From: Paracoccus denitrificans
GTDB taxonomy: Bacteria; Pseudomonadota; Alphaproteobacteria; Rhodobacterales; Rhodobacteraceae
Assembly: GCA_003240735.1 (NCBI GenBank)
Contig: QFNE01000013.1
Coordinates: 1 to 64,000, forward strand
Length of the DNA: 64,000 nucleotides
Direction: 5' to 3'
How positions within the stretch are numbered: the first letter of the stretch is position 1; each line of letters opens with the position of its first letter. The translations under genes were made by a program, and so were the position numbers. This document shows, one piece after another, positions 1-9,447 of this stretch. The notes under the pieces were generated by a model, which made no database searches, had not been told where the DNA came from, and saw nothing but the letters and a program-made list of their open reading frames with translations.

Positions 1-1
1 G

Positions 2-1130
2 GATTATATCGACGCGGGCGACGGCAACGACACGGTCCGGGCCGGGGCGGGCGCGGACACCGTCATCGGCGGCCTGGGTGCGGACGTCCTGAACGGCGAT
101 GCCGGCAACGACATCATCTATGGCGATGACAGCCTTGGGACCGACACCGCGGGTGGTGCGGACACCATCGACGCGGGCGACGGCGACGACACCGTCTATG
201 GCGGGTTCGGCGACGACTCCATCTTTGGCGGCGCGGGCAACGATTACCTGTCGGGTGGCGTCGGCAACGATGCGATCTCTGGCGGCTCTGGCGATGACCG
301 GATCTTGGGCGGGGACGGGGCTGACACCCTGTCCGGCGATGCAGGCAACGATACGCTCGATGGCGGCATCGGAAACGATTCGATCTCGGGTGGTGACGGC
401 GACGACAGCCTGTCTGGCGGTGATGGCAACGACACGCTGTCCGGTGGGATCGGCAACGACACTATTCTGGGCGATGCCGGCAACGACCTGATCTTTGGCG
501 GGGACGGCAACGACAACCTGTCCGGCGGCACCGGCAACGACACGATCAGTGGCGACGCCGGGAACGACGTGATCAGCGGGGGTGATGGAAACGACTCGTT
601 GTCCGGTGGTCTGGGCGATGACACCGTCAGCGGTGACGCGGGCAACGACACGATCAGCGGGGGCGATGGGAACGACTCGCTTCTGGGTGGGATCGGTGAC
701 GATTCGATTTCGGGCGACGCGGGCAACGACACGATCAGCGGCGGTGACGGAAACGACACCCTGCTGGGCGGGGCCGGCAATGACTGGCTGAGCGGCGACA
801 GCGGGAACGACATCATCTCGGGCGGCGAGGGGAACGACACCCTGTCCGGCGGGGATGGTGACGACTCGCTGAACGGAGACGCGGGGAACGATTCCCTGTT
901 CGGCGGCGCAGGCAATGACACCCTGAACGGCGGCGATGGCGACGACGTGCTGAATGGCGGGACGGGCCGGGACAGCCTGGTGGGTGGGGCCGGCAACGAC
1001 CAGCTTTTCGGCGGTTCGGGTGACGACAGCCTCTACGGTGGCGAAGGCGCTGATACCATCGATGGCGGTGCGGGCAACGACCTGCTCAGCGGCGGGACCG
1101 GAAACGACGTGTTCGTCGCAGGTCCGGGCG
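2..1130 (+). repeat. RTX nonapeptide-coding tandem repeat array
   Basis: About 27-bp periodic coding repeats, each specifying a glycine/aspartate-rich nonapeptide, run from the window edge to about 1130. Copies diverge at third positions and at the hydrophobic residue. They are coding repeats of the RTX gene and not a CRISPR or satellite: there are no unique spacers between fixed repeats. Confidence 0.85.
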
Positions 1131-2017
1131 AAGACTCGATCATCGACTTCGAAATTCAGACCGACGACAGGTTCGACGACGGCGACCAGACGAACAACGA
1201 CTTTGTCGACCTCGCCGGTTACTACAATACGGCCAACCTGGAGAAGTATAACTCCGAGCATGGGACCGACTATCGAAATCCGCTGCAGTGGTTGCGCGCC
1301 GATCTGAAGGATGACGGTATCCTGAACGGCCCGCAGGGGCTGAGCCTGAAGTTCAACGATATCGGTGGGTCACAGCACCTGAACTTCGACAACACCAACG
1401 TGGTGTGCTTCGGGTCCGACGCGTTGATCCTGACCGCGCGCGGTCAGGTTCCGGCGGGCGATCTGGCGCTTGGCGATACCGTCATCACCAAGGACGCGGG
1501 TCAGCAGGTGATCCGGTGGATCGGCAAGCGTCGGCTGTCGCCCGATCAGCTGGAATCCGCGCCCAACATGCAGCCGATCCGCATTCGTGCGGGCGCGCTG
1601 GGGGCCGGCTTGCCGACTTCTGATCTGATCGTGTCGCCTCAACACCGGGTTTTGGTGCGCTCGAAGATCGCGATGAAGATGTTCGGCGCACCCGAGGTCC
1701 TGGTTGCCGCCAAACAGCTGTGCCAGATCGAGGGCATCGACGTCGCAACCGATCTGGCCGAGGTGACGTATGTCCACTTCCTGCTGGATACGCACCAGAT
1801 CGTCTGGTCGAACGGGGCGGAAACGGAATCGCTGCACACCGGGTCCGAGGCGATGAAGTCAGTGGGCCACAAGGCGCGCGCCGAAATCTTTGCGCTGTTC
1901 CCAGAACTGCAGCAGGACGATGCGGTGCGGACGGGCGTGCGTCAGCTGGTGTCCGGTCGTCTGGGTCGCAAGCTGGCCGTGCGCCACGCTCAGAATGACA
2001 AGCCGCTGGTGATGTAG
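2..2017 (+). CDS. RTX calcium-binding protein with C-terminal Hint domain (5' truncated)
   Basis: The reading frame is open from the first bases of the window, so the N-terminus lies upstream. Roughly the first 375 codons are tandem nonapeptide repeats of the GGxGxDxUx type (for example GGDGNDTLS), which fold into Ca2+-binding beta-rolls and typify type I secreted proteins. A Hint_2-like domain follows, beginning near the Cys codon at 1406-1408 (VVCFGSD) and containing SPQHRVLV; Hint domains are autoproteolytic relatives of inteins and hedgehog. The combination is common in Rhodobacteraceae as large secreted or surface proteins. The gene ends at a shared terminator and converges on lolA. Substrate or adhesive role cannot be told from this fragment. 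Confidence 0.9.
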   Translation, partial: DYIDAGDGNDTVRAGAGADTVIGGLGADVLNGDAGNDIIYGDDSLGTDTAGGADTIDAGDGDDTVYGGFGDDSIFGGAGNDYLSGGVGNDAISGGSGDDRILGGDGADTLSGDAGNDTLDGGIGNDSISGGDGDDSLSGGDGNDTLSGGIGNDTILGDAGNDLIFGGDGNDNLSGGTGNDTISGDAGNDVISGGDGNDSLSGGLGDDTVSGDAGNDTISGGDGNDSLLGGIGDDSISGDAGNDTISGGDGNDTLLGGAGNDWLSGDSGNDIISGGEGNDTLSGGDGDDSLNGDAGNDSLFGGAGNDTLNGGDGDDVLNGGTGRDSLVGGAGNDQLFGGSGDDSLYGGEGADTIDGGAGNDLLSGGTGNDVFVAGPGEDSIIDFEIQTDDRFDDGDQTNNDFVDLAGYYNTANLEKYNSEHGTDYRNPLQWLRADLKDDGILNGPQGLSLKFNDIGGSQHLNFDNTNVVCFGSDALILTARGQVPAGDLALGDTVITKDAGQQVIRWIGKRRLSPDQLESAPNMQPIRIRAGALGAGLPTSDLIVSPQHRVLVRSKIAMKMFGAPEVLVAAKQLCQIEGIDVATDLAEVTYVHFLLDTHQIVWSNGAETESLHTGSEAMKSVGHKARAEIFALFPELQQDDAVRTGVRQLVSGRLGRKLAVRHAQNDKPLVM

Positions 2018-2040
2018 GCCAGCGGTCCCGCACAAACGAA

Positions 2041-2069
2041 AAAGGGCCGGTCGCAATGACCGGCCCTTT
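2041..2069. terminator. Bidirectional rho-independent terminator between RTX gene and lolA
   Basis: A 12-bp perfect stem (AAAGGGCCGGTC / GACCGGCCCTTT) with a 5-nt loop has A-rich sequence on the left and TTTTCC on the right. It can therefore terminate both convergent genes, the RTX gene (ends 2017) and lolA (ends 2090). Confidence 0.85.
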
Positions 2070-2089
2070 TCCTTACTTCGTCGCCGGGA

Positions 2090-2698
2090 TCACTTCCGGC
2101 GCGCAATCTCGTTCTGGATCGAAAAGGCCGAGGGTTTCAGCGTTACGCCGGTCTGGGTCGCGCCCAGAATCACGGTGGTCTTCTTGCCGGCATCGTCGGT
2201 CACGACCCACTGGCGCAGCTGCGTCGGGTTCGCGGTGAACACCATCTCGATGTTGCCGTATTCCGGATGCGCCGGGTCTTGGGCGCGAACAACGGTGGTG
2301 TTTTTGCGCTCGCTATAGCCGGTGACCATCTTTGCGCGGCCAAGGTTGATGTTGTCAGCCAGAATCAGGTTCAACGGTGTGCGTGACAACGGATACTGCT
2401 GGGCACCGGTGTTCGACTTCTTATCGAAGATCGCGACCTGGCCGCCAGATGCCAGAACCAGCGTGTTGTCGCCGGTGTATTCGAACCGAACGCGTCCGGG
2501 GCGGTGGATATACACCTTGCCCGCCGTGGTCTTGCCGTTGGGGTTCACCTGCGTGAAGTCGGCGGCAACGGTCTTCTGGCTGTTCAGGTAACGCGAGATC
2601 TCGTTAAGGGGGATGGGATCGGCCGCCGCGGGCATGGATGCCGACACGACAAGACCAAGGGTGAGGGCGGGCGCAAGCGCGAGGGTGCGAAGTTTCAT
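2090..2698 (-). CDS. lolA: Outer-membrane lipoprotein carrier protein LolA
   Basis: Periplasmic chaperone that takes lipoproteins from the LolCDE complex and ferries them to the outer membrane. The 202-residue product has a Sec signal peptide (MKLRT, hydrophobic core, cleavage after about AAA-D) and the LolA pattern: ISRYLNS, then ADFTQ, GKVYIHRPGRVRFEY and a hydrophobic beta-sheet half-barrel. Length matches the family. It lies downstream of the ubiH-like gene on the same strand, with about 110 bp between them, and ends at the bidirectional terminator. The assignment rests on these motifs and the signal peptide. Confidence 0.88.
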   Translation of the reverse strand: MKLRTLALAPALTLGLVVSASMPAAADPIPLNEISRYLNSQKTVAADFTQVNPNGKTTAGKVYIHRPGRVRFEYTGDNTLVLASGGQVAIFDKKSNTGAQQYPLSRTPLNLILADNINLGRAKMVTGYSERKNTTVVRAQDPAHPEYGNIEMVFTANPTQLRQWVVTDDAGKKTTVILGATQTGVTLKPSAFSIQNEIARRK

Positions 2699-2809
2699 GG
2701 TCTCGTTTCTATCAGCTATTCCAATGCATTGCCCATCACGAAGCGGGCAACGGACAGGCCAGAACGCTCGCGTCGCGGTGATCGTTCCGGTGAGCGGGGG
2801 CGGTCGGGT

Positions 2810-4033
2810 CTACAGCGATTGGCCCAGAAGCAGCCTTGGCATGGGATCGATGGACAGCCCTGCCGCTTGCCGCATGAAACGTCGACGCAACGGGGCGACC
2901 GCGCTGACGGCGCCCATCCCGACCTCCATCGCGCCGCGGATCAGGGCGCTGCCGCTGGAAAACGCGCGGTTGACGACATCCATCCCCAGCCCCATCGCGG
3001 TCGCGTCAAAGCGCCGCCAGCGCTGGAACCGGTTCAGAACGTCGATGGCGCCGATATCTTCGCCACGGCGGGCGGCATCGACGATGACCTCGGCCAACGC
3101 AGCCACATCGCGCAGTCCAAGGTTCAGCCCCTGACCCGCGACGGGATGGACCCCGTGCGCCGCATCACCCACCAAAGCTACTCGGGCAGCCACATAGGAA
3201 TCGGCCAGGCTGAGGCTGAGGGGATAGGAAAACCGCGTCCCGACCAACGAAATCTCGCCCAGAAAATCGCCGAAGCGGGGGCGCAGCACGTCCATGAATG
3301 CCGCGTCATCCAGACCAAGGACCGCCGCGGCATCGCCGTCCGCCTCGGACCAGACGATTGAACTGCGGTTGCCGGGCAGGGGCAGGATCGCAAGCGGGCC
3401 CGTTGGCATGAAGAACTGATGCGCGATGCCGTCATGGGGGCGTTCGTGTTCGACGGCGGCGACCAGTGAGGTCTGACCGTAGCCCCAACCGCGCCGGGCG
3501 ATCCCGGCGCGGGACGCCACCCCCGAATTGCGACCGTCCGCTGCGACCAGCAGGCGTGCCGTGATCTGGCGGCCGTCCGACAGCGTCGCGGTGATGGCAC
3601 CTTCGCTGGCCGCTTCTCCCACGACCCGCGTGCCGGTGATATGGTCGACACGACCATCCATCGCGCCCAGCAGCGCGGTATACAGGAACCGATCTTCCAG
3701 CATGTGCCCGACCGGGCCTTCCTCGATCTCGGCGCTGTCGAAATAAAGGCCGAACGGCCCTGCGCCCTCGCCGACCTGACCCTGGGTCGCCACGACCTTG
3801 CGGATCGGTTGGGCGTTCGTCGCCAGTTCGGCCCACAGCCCCAATGCCGTCAGCAGACGCCGCGACGTCAGCGCCAGCGAATAGGCGCGTCCGTCAAACC
3901 CCGGTGCCGTGCGTGACCGGGCAGGTTGGGCATCGACCACCGCGACCGACAGCCCCGCCTGCGCCAGCGCGATGGCCAGCGCCGGCCCGTTCAGGCCACC
4001 GCCGGCGATGATGACGTCATGATCGGTTTTCAT
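2810..4033 (-). CDS. ubiH: UbiH/UbiF/COQ6-family FAD-dependent monooxygenase
   Basis: Flavoprotein hydroxylase of the ubiquinone ring-hydroxylating family. The 407-residue protein begins with the FAD dinucleotide fold (G11-x-G13-x-x-G16 in IIAGGGLNG). It carries the second FAD signature with VGDAAH followed by HPVAGQGLNLGLRD, typical of UbiH/UbiF/VisC proteins. Residues around 150-165 hold the family DG-type motif. In alphaproteobacteria these paralogues (UbiH, UbiF, UbiL, UbiM) hydroxylate different ring positions, and sequence alone here does not fix which position. It is divergent from the amidase gene, with about 110 bp between starts. Confidence 0.85.
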   Translation of the reverse strand: MKTDHDVIIAGGGLNGPALAIALAQAGLSVAVVDAQPARSRTAPGFDGRAYSLALTSRRLLTALGLWAELATNAQPIRKVVATQGQVGEGAGPFGLYFDSAEIEEGPVGHMLEDRFLYTALLGAMDGRVDHITGTRVVGEAASEGAITATLSDGRQITARLLVAADGRNSGVASRAGIARRGWGYGQTSLVAAVEHERPHDGIAHQFFMPTGPLAILPLPGNRSSIVWSEADGDAAAVLGLDDAAFMDVLRPRFGDFLGEISLVGTRFSYPLSLSLADSYVAARVALVGDAAHGVHPVAGQGLNLGLRDVAALAEVIVDAARRGEDIGAIDVLNRFQRWRRFDATAMGLGMDVVNRAFSSGSALIRGAMEVGMGAVSAVAPLRRRFMRQAAGLSIDPMPRLLLGQSL

Positions 4034-4143
4034 GCCCGCACCATACCCGTGCGCGGTTCTTTGTCCATCTGGCGATGCGCGCCCTGTTGCCGGGTCCGGC
4101 GCGCAACGCTAGCGTCGGGATGACCCAGCACAAAGGTGACGCG

Positions 4144-5475
4144 ATGGATTGGCTGACAAAACCCGCGACCGAACAGGGCCGCGCGATTCTGGCGGGTCTG
4201 GTCAGCCCGGTCGATCTGACCGAAGGCTATCTGGACGCCATCGCCGCCAATCCGGATGAGGCGCGCATCTTCGCCCGCCAGACCCCCATCCGCGCGCGGG
4301 GTGAAGCGATGGCCGCCCACGACCGCGCCCGTGCCGGCCAGCGACGCGGTCTGTTGGACGGTGTGGCACTGGCGTGGAAGGACAACATCGACAGCGCCAA
4401 CATCGCGACCGAGGCGGGGTCGCGCCTGCTAGAGGGGCGCACGCCCGTGCGGGACGCCGCCATCCTGCGGATCGCGACGATGCAAGGCGCGGTCTGTCTG
4501 GGCAAGACGCACATGACCGAACTGGCGTTTTCGGGTTTGGGGGTGAACCCCTCGACCGCGACGCCGCCGAACTCCATCGATCCGGCGCTGGCACCTGGCG
4601 GGTCGTCGTCGGGGTCGGCGGTCGCGGTCGCGCTGGGATTGGCCGCGGCGGCCATCGGCACCGATACCGGGGGCTCGATCCGTCTGCCGGCGGCATGGAA
4701 CGACCTTGTGGGGTTCAAGCCCACCCATGGACGCATCAACATGGACGGCGTCGTGCCCCTTTGCGAAAGCTTCGATGTCGCGGGACCCATCGCGCGCAAC
4801 GTCGAAGATTGCGCCGAACTGACGGCCCTGCTGACCGGCCACCCCGCCCCCGATCTGCGGGGCGACCGGCCCCGGGGGCTGCGGTTTGTCGTGCTGGACG
4901 GCTTGCCTTTCGACGGCGCCGACAGCGCGCCTGTCCACGCGTTCGAGGAAGCCGTCGACCGTCTGGCGCAAGGCGGCATCCACATCACTCACGCCCGGTC
5001 AGCCGCGGCTGACTTGGCGATGCAGGAAGGCACCCCGCTTTATTCGCCCGAAGCGTACGGCATCTGGCGCGCGCAGATCGAAGACGCGCCCGAACTGATG
5101 CATCAGGCCACGCTGGCCCGGTTCCGCCGCGGTCAGGAAATGAGCGCGCCAGACTTCGTCGCGGGCTGGGTCGCGCTGCGCCGCGCCCGGTCACAGTGGC
5201 TGGAGGAGATCACCACGTTTGACGCCGCGATCCTGCCCACATCGCCGATCCTGCCACCTGACGCGGCGCGTGCGGCATCGGATGATGGCTATTTCACCGA
5301 CCGCAACATGCTGTCCTTGCGCAATACGCGCATCGGCAACGTGCTGGGCTGCCCGTCGATCTCGCTGCCCACGGGCCGGCCGGCCTGCGGTCTGATGCTG
5401 ATCGGGCGGCCCGGCGCGGATCTGTCGCTTCTGGTGACGGCGGCGGCGGTCGAGGCGGCGCTTGGCGTGGCCTAA
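4144..5475 (+). CDS. Amidase-signature (GatA-like) amidase
   Basis: Amidase-signature enzyme hydrolysing an amide bond. The 444-residue protein has the full Ser-cisSer-Lys triad: K79 in WKDNID, S154 in the GGSSSGS motif and nucleophile S178 in TDTGGSIRLPA. GFKPTHGR follows, as in GatA relatives. The ATG at 4144 was preferred over upstream in-frame starts (4075, 4120) because it follows AAAGGTG and gives the usual amidase N-terminus. There is no GatB or GatC nearby, so this is more likely a stand-alone amidase than the Glu-tRNA amidotransferase subunit. Natural substrate unknown. Confidence 0.85.
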   Translation: MDWLTKPATEQGRAILAGLVSPVDLTEGYLDAIAANPDEARIFARQTPIRARGEAMAAHDRARAGQRRGLLDGVALAWKDNIDSANIATEAGSRLLEGRTPVRDAAILRIATMQGAVCLGKTHMTELAFSGLGVNPSTATPPNSIDPALAPGGSSSGSAVAVALGLAAAAIGTDTGGSIRLPAAWNDLVGFKPTHGRINMDGVVPLCESFDVAGPIARNVEDCAELTALLTGHPAPDLRGDRPRGLRFVVLDGLPFDGADSAPVHAFEEAVDRLAQGGIHITHARSAAADLAMQEGTPLYSPEAYGIWRAQIEDAPELMHQATLARFRRGQEMSAPDFVAGWVALRRARSQWLEEITTFDAAILPTSPILPPDAARAASDDGYFTDRNMLSLRNTRIGNVLGCPSISLPTGRPACGLMLIGRPGADLSLLVTAAAVEAALGVA

Positions 5476-5562
5476 GGCGGCCCTTTTGCTGGACGCACCC
5501 CTGATTTGTCGGTAACCTGCCACGGAAACGGGGCGACACGACCCCGCGTGCGAGGCAGTCAT

Positions 5563-6750
5563 ATGGCATCCCCCGAGCGGTTTTCGAACCTGCCCGATTA
5601 CGCATTCCCGCGTCTGCGCCGGCTTCTGGCCGATGTGACCCCGCCTGCGGGAGTGGCTCCGATCGTCATGACGATCGGTGAACCGCGCCACGGCATCCCC
5701 GATTTCGTGGCACCGATCCTGGCCGCGACGGTCGATGAGTTTGGCAAATACCCGCCGAACGAAGGCACGCCCGGCCTGCTTGAGGCGATTTCGGGCTGGA
5801 TCCAGCGTCGCCACGGGATCGACATTCCCCCCGACCAGATCACCGCCCTGAACGGCACGCGCGAAGGTCTGTTCAACGCGGCGCTGGCGCTTTGCCCCGA
5901 CACCAAGGACGGGCAGACGCCGATCATCCTGATCCCCAACCCGTTCTATCAGGTCTATGCCGTGGCCGCCGCCGCCGTCGGGGCCGAGGCGGTGTTCGTG
6001 CCGGCCACGCGGGAAACCGGACATCTGCCTGATTTCGCGGGCCTTCCGCCGACCGTCTTGGACCGGGTGGGGATTGCCTATCTGTGTTCCCCGGCCAATC
6101 CGCAGGGGGCGGTCGCTGACCGCGATTATCTGGCGACGCTGATCGCGCTGGCCGACAAGCACGATTTCATCGTCTTTGCGGATGAGTGCTATTCCGAAAT
6201 CTGGCGCGACACCCCACCGCCGGGCGCGCTGGCGGTGGCGGTCGCGATGGGCCTTCCCGAACGGGTCGTGATGTTCAATTCGCTGTCCAAGCGGTCGAAC
6301 CTGCCGGGGCTGCGGTCGGGGTTCGCCGCTGGCGGTCGTGACGCCATCGCGCGTCTGCGCCAGCTTCGCAGCTATTCCGGGGCACCAATCCCGCTGCCCA
6401 ATCAGCGCGTCAGCGAGGCTGCATGGTCGGACGATGCGCATGCTGATGCCAACCGCGCCGTTTATCAGGAAAAATTCGCCATCGCCGATCGGATCTTTGG
6501 CAACGTCGCAGGATATCTGCCGCCTGAAGGTGGCTTTTTCCTGTGGCTGCCGGTGGATGACGGCGAAGCCGCAACCCGCAAGCTTTGGGCCGAGGCGGGC
6601 GTGCAAGTTCTGCCCGGCGAATACCTGTCGCGCGACGTGGGCGGCATCAACCCGGGCAAGGCATACATCCGCGTCGCGCTGGTCGGGCCCGCTGCGGAAA
6701 CAATCGAGGCGCTGTCCCGGATCCGGGCGTGCCTTTATCAGGAGGCTTAA
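5563..6750 (+). CDS. Class I/II PLP-dependent aminotransferase (DapC-like)
   Basis: Fold-type I aminotransferase of 395 residues. The Schiff-base lysine is K243 in NSLSKRSNLPGLRSGF, and the substrate-carboxylate Arg region near the C-terminus is present. ALNGTREGLF, NPFYQVY and SPANPQGA resemble the succinyldiaminopimelate aminotransferase (DapC) group common in this order, so a role in lysine/peptidoglycan precursor synthesis is possible but unproven. ATG 5563 follows GAGG and is better placed than the upstream in-frame ATG at 5506. The stop lies 3 nt before ftsK, so the two are probably co-transcribed. Confidence 0.82.
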   Translation: MASPERFSNLPDYAFPRLRRLLADVTPPAGVAPIVMTIGEPRHGIPDFVAPILAATVDEFGKYPPNEGTPGLLEAISGWIQRRHGIDIPPDQITALNGTREGLFNAALALCPDTKDGQTPIILIPNPFYQVYAVAAAAVGAEAVFVPATRETGHLPDFAGLPPTVLDRVGIAYLCSPANPQGAVADRDYLATLIALADKHDFIVFADECYSEIWRDTPPPGALAVAVAMGLPERVVMFNSLSKRSNLPGLRSGFAAGGRDAIARLRQLRSYSGAPIPLPNQRVSEAAWSDDAHADANRAVYQEKFAIADRIFGNVAGYLPPEGGFFLWLPVDDGEAATRKLWAEAGVQVLPGEYLSRDVGGINPGKAYIRVALVGPAAETIEALSRIRACLYQEA

Positions 6751-6753
6751 GCG

Positions 6754-9393
6754 ATGGCGAGCTGGCAGGCCAAGCACCGCGACCCCCTTTTCGATCAATC
6801 GACCCAGGCTGCGCTGGAACGGCGCGGCAAGGAAATTCTGGGTGCCGCGCTGATCGCGATCGGTGTTCTGTTCTTCCTGATGATGTCCAGCTATTCGCCC
6901 GACGATCCCAGCTTCCAGTCTGCGACGGATGAACCGGCGCAGAACATCTTTGGCCAGATCGGTGCCTATATCTCGTCCGCGATCTTCATGATTGCGGGCT
7001 ACGGCGCGTGGGTGCTGTCGCTCGGGGCGGTCGTCTGGGGCCTGCGCCTGATGCTGCACCGGGGCGAAGACCGTTTCATGCGGGCGCTGTTCCTGCCGTT
7101 CGCGATGGTCGCCGCGTCGATCTATGCGACCTCGATGGTCCCGCCCGAGGGATGGTCCGAAAGCTTCGGTTTGGGCGGCCACATGGGCGACATGATGATG
7201 GGCGGGCTTCTGAACATGATGCCGGTCAAGGCGTCGATCGCCATTCGTCCGCTGGCGCTGATCGCCGCTGTTGCGGCCATCGGGCTGACCGGCTTTGTCC
7301 TTGGCGTTTCGCGGTCCGAGGCGATGTCGCTTGGCCGGTTCCTCGTGACCGGGCTTGCGACTGCGTATGATCTGGCCATGACGGCCGCCGGACGCGGTGC
7401 CACCGCATCGGTTGCCGGGGCGCGGTCCCTGCGCCGCAAGGCCGAAGCGCGGCGCGCCCGTATCAGCGGGCAGGCCAGCCCGAACCTGGACGATTTCGGC
7501 GATGGCGACGACCAACCCCGTGCGCGGCGGATGCTGTCGTTGCCCGTGCGCTTGCGCCGTCAAGCGCCCGAAATGTCGGATGAACCCGAGGATCGTCCCG
7601 TCGAATCCGAACTGGTCGAACCCGAAACCCATTACGACGATGACATTCCCGCCCCCGATCAGGTGGCCCTGAACGCGCGGATCACGGATGCGGTCAACAG
7701 CCGTTCGGCACTGTCGGCCCTGACCGACCGGCTCAGCGCCGCGCGTCCGGACGCGCCGGTGACCATCGCGCCACCGCCAGCCGATCCTGCGCTGATCGTG
7801 GCACCGTCCCGCCGTCCGGTGGCGCCCTCGCGTCAGGCCCGGGCCGAGGCGCAGCCGGACCTGACGTTTGAAAGCCGCGTCAGTACCTATGAACGCCCTG
7901 CGCTTTCGTTGCTGGCCCCCCCGTCCGCAGTCGAGCGTCACACCCCGAGCCAAGAGGCACTGACCGAAAACGCCCGCATGCTTGAGGCGGTTCTGGACGA
8001 CTATGGCGTCAAGGGTCAGATCACGGCGGTCCATCCGGGCCCGGTCGTCACGCTTTACGAACTTGAACCCGCACCGGGGCTGAAGGCCAGCCGCGTCATC
8101 GGTCTGGCCGACGATATCGCACGGTCGATGTCGGCGCTTGCGGCGCGGGTTTCGACCGTGCCGGGCCGCACCGTGATCGGGATCGAGCTTCCCAACCACC
8201 GCCGCGAAAAGGTCGTGCTGCGGGAAATCCTGTCCGCGCGCGCCTTTGGCGACAGCTCGATGCCGCTGCCCTTGGCACTGGGCAAGGACATCGGTGGTGA
8301 ACCGATCGTCGCAAACCTTGCCAAGATGCCCCACCTGCTGATCGCAGGGACCACGGGGTCGGGCAAGTCGGTGGCGATCAACACCATGATCCTGTCGCTG
8401 CTTTACAAGCTGACGCCAGACGAATGTCGGTTGATCATGATCGACCCCAAGATGCTGGAACTGTCGGTCTATGACGGCATCCCGCATCTTCTGTCTCCGG
8501 TCGTCACCGATCCCAAGAAAGCCGTCGTCGCGCTGAAATGGGTCGTGGGCGAGATGGAGGAGCGGTATCGCCGCATGTCCAAGATGGGCGTGCGCAACAT
8601 CGAAGGCTATAACGGCCGCGTCCGCGAGGCGCTGGCCAAGGGCGAAACCTTCAAGCGCACCATGCAGACCGGCTTTGACGAAGATACGGGCGAGCCCGTG
8701 TTCGAGACCGAGGAATTCCAGCCCGAGGCCGTCCCCTATATCGTCGTCATCGTCGACGAGATGGCCGATCTGATGATGGTCGCGGGCAAGGAAATCGAAG
8801 CCTGCATCCAGCGTCTGGCGCAGATGGCGCGTGCGTCCGGTATCCATATCATCATGGCCACCCAGCGCCCGTCGGTCGATGTGATCACAGGCACGATCAA
8901 GGCGAACTTCCCGACCCGGATCAGTTTCCAGGTCACGTCGAAAATCGACAGCCGCACGATTCTGGGGGAAATGGGCGCCGAACAGCTGCTGGGGATGGGC
9001 GACATGCTGTACATGGCGGGCGGATCGAAGATCACCCGCGTCCACGGCCCCTTCGTCAGCGACGAAGAGGTCGAAGAGGTCGTGAACCACCTGAAATCGT
9101 TCGGTCCGCCCAGCTACAAGGCGGGCGTGGTCGAGGGGCCGGAAGACGATGTCGCATCCGACATCGACGCGGTTCTGGGCCTTGGCTCAGGTGAGGGCGG
9201 CGACGCCGAGCTATATGATCTGGCCGTTCAGATCGTCGCCAAGGACCGCAAATGCTCGACCAGCTATATTCAGCGCAAGCTGGCGATCGGCTATAACAAG
9301 GCCGCGCGTCTGGTCGAACAGATGGAAGATCAGGGCATCGTCAGCGCCGCGAACCATGTCGGCAAGCGCGAAGTGCTGGTCCCCGAGGTTTAG
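6754..9393 (+). CDS. ftsK: DNA translocase FtsK
   Basis: Septum-anchored DNA pump that segregates chromosome termini and activates XerCD at dif. The 879-residue protein has an N-terminal set of four membrane helices (about 25-200), a charged proline-rich linker, and a RecA-type motor with Walker A GTTGSGKS near residue 532 and Walker B VVIVDEMADLMM. Near the end is the winged-helix gamma domain (YDLAVQIVAKDRKCSTSYIQRKLAIGYNKAARL) that reads KOPS sequences. Length is normal for alphaproteobacteria. The start lies 3 nt after the aminotransferase stop. Confidence 0.95.
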   Translation: MASWQAKHRDPLFDQSTQAALERRGKEILGAALIAIGVLFFLMMSSYSPDDPSFQSATDEPAQNIFGQIGAYISSAIFMIAGYGAWVLSLGAVVWGLRLMLHRGEDRFMRALFLPFAMVAASIYATSMVPPEGWSESFGLGGHMGDMMMGGLLNMMPVKASIAIRPLALIAAVAAIGLTGFVLGVSRSEAMSLGRFLVTGLATAYDLAMTAAGRGATASVAGARSLRRKAEARRARISGQASPNLDDFGDGDDQPRARRMLSLPVRLRRQAPEMSDEPEDRPVESELVEPETHYDDDIPAPDQVALNARITDAVNSRSALSALTDRLSAARPDAPVTIAPPPADPALIVAPSRRPVAPSRQARAEAQPDLTFESRVSTYERPALSLLAPPSAVERHTPSQEALTENARMLEAVLDDYGVKGQITAVHPGPVVTLYELEPAPGLKASRVIGLADDIARSMSALAARVSTVPGRTVIGIELPNHRREKVVLREILSARAFGDSSMPLPLALGKDIGGEPIVANLAKMPHLLIAGTTGSGKSVAINTMILSLLYKLTPDECRLIMIDPKMLELSVYDGIPHLLSPVVTDPKKAVVALKWVVGEMEERYRRMSKMGVRNIEGYNGRVREALAKGETFKRTMQTGFDEDTGEPVFETEEFQPEAVPYIVVIVDEMADLMMVAGKEIEACIQRLAQMARASGIHIIMATQRPSVDVITGTIKANFPTRISFQVTSKIDSRTILGEMGAEQLLGMGDMLYMAGGSKITRVHGPFVSDEEVEEVVNHLKSFGPPSYKAGVVEGPEDDVASDIDAVLGLGSGEGGDAELYDLAVQIVAKDRKCSTSYIQRKLAIGYNKAARLVEQMEDQGIVSAANHVGKREVLVPEV

Positions 9394-9447
9394 GGTGAGC
9401 CACGCACAAAGGGTTGCGCGGCGCGTCTGCGGCTGCAAGGAAACGCC

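Noticed and set aside
219..224. GAFPGA in the first DctD (protein residues 219-224 of the 32507-33838 gene) as a defect
   Set aside because: The T-to-P form is, as far as I know, common in DctD proteins, so it was not treated as a loss of function.
244..996. Minus-strand repetitive Ser/Pro frame over the RTX array
   Set aside because: It is the reverse reading of the nonapeptide repeats; periodicity comes from the coding strand.
2..1130. Tandem repeat that might look like a CRISPR or satellite
   Set aside because: Repeats are contiguous 27-bp codon units encoding GGxGxDxUx; there are no spacers.
5191..9090. 1299-codon open frame on the minus strand opposite ftsK
   Set aside because: It is antisense to a complete FtsK with all motifs; its His/Arg/Asp-rich composition is typical of the shadow frame in GC-rich DNA.
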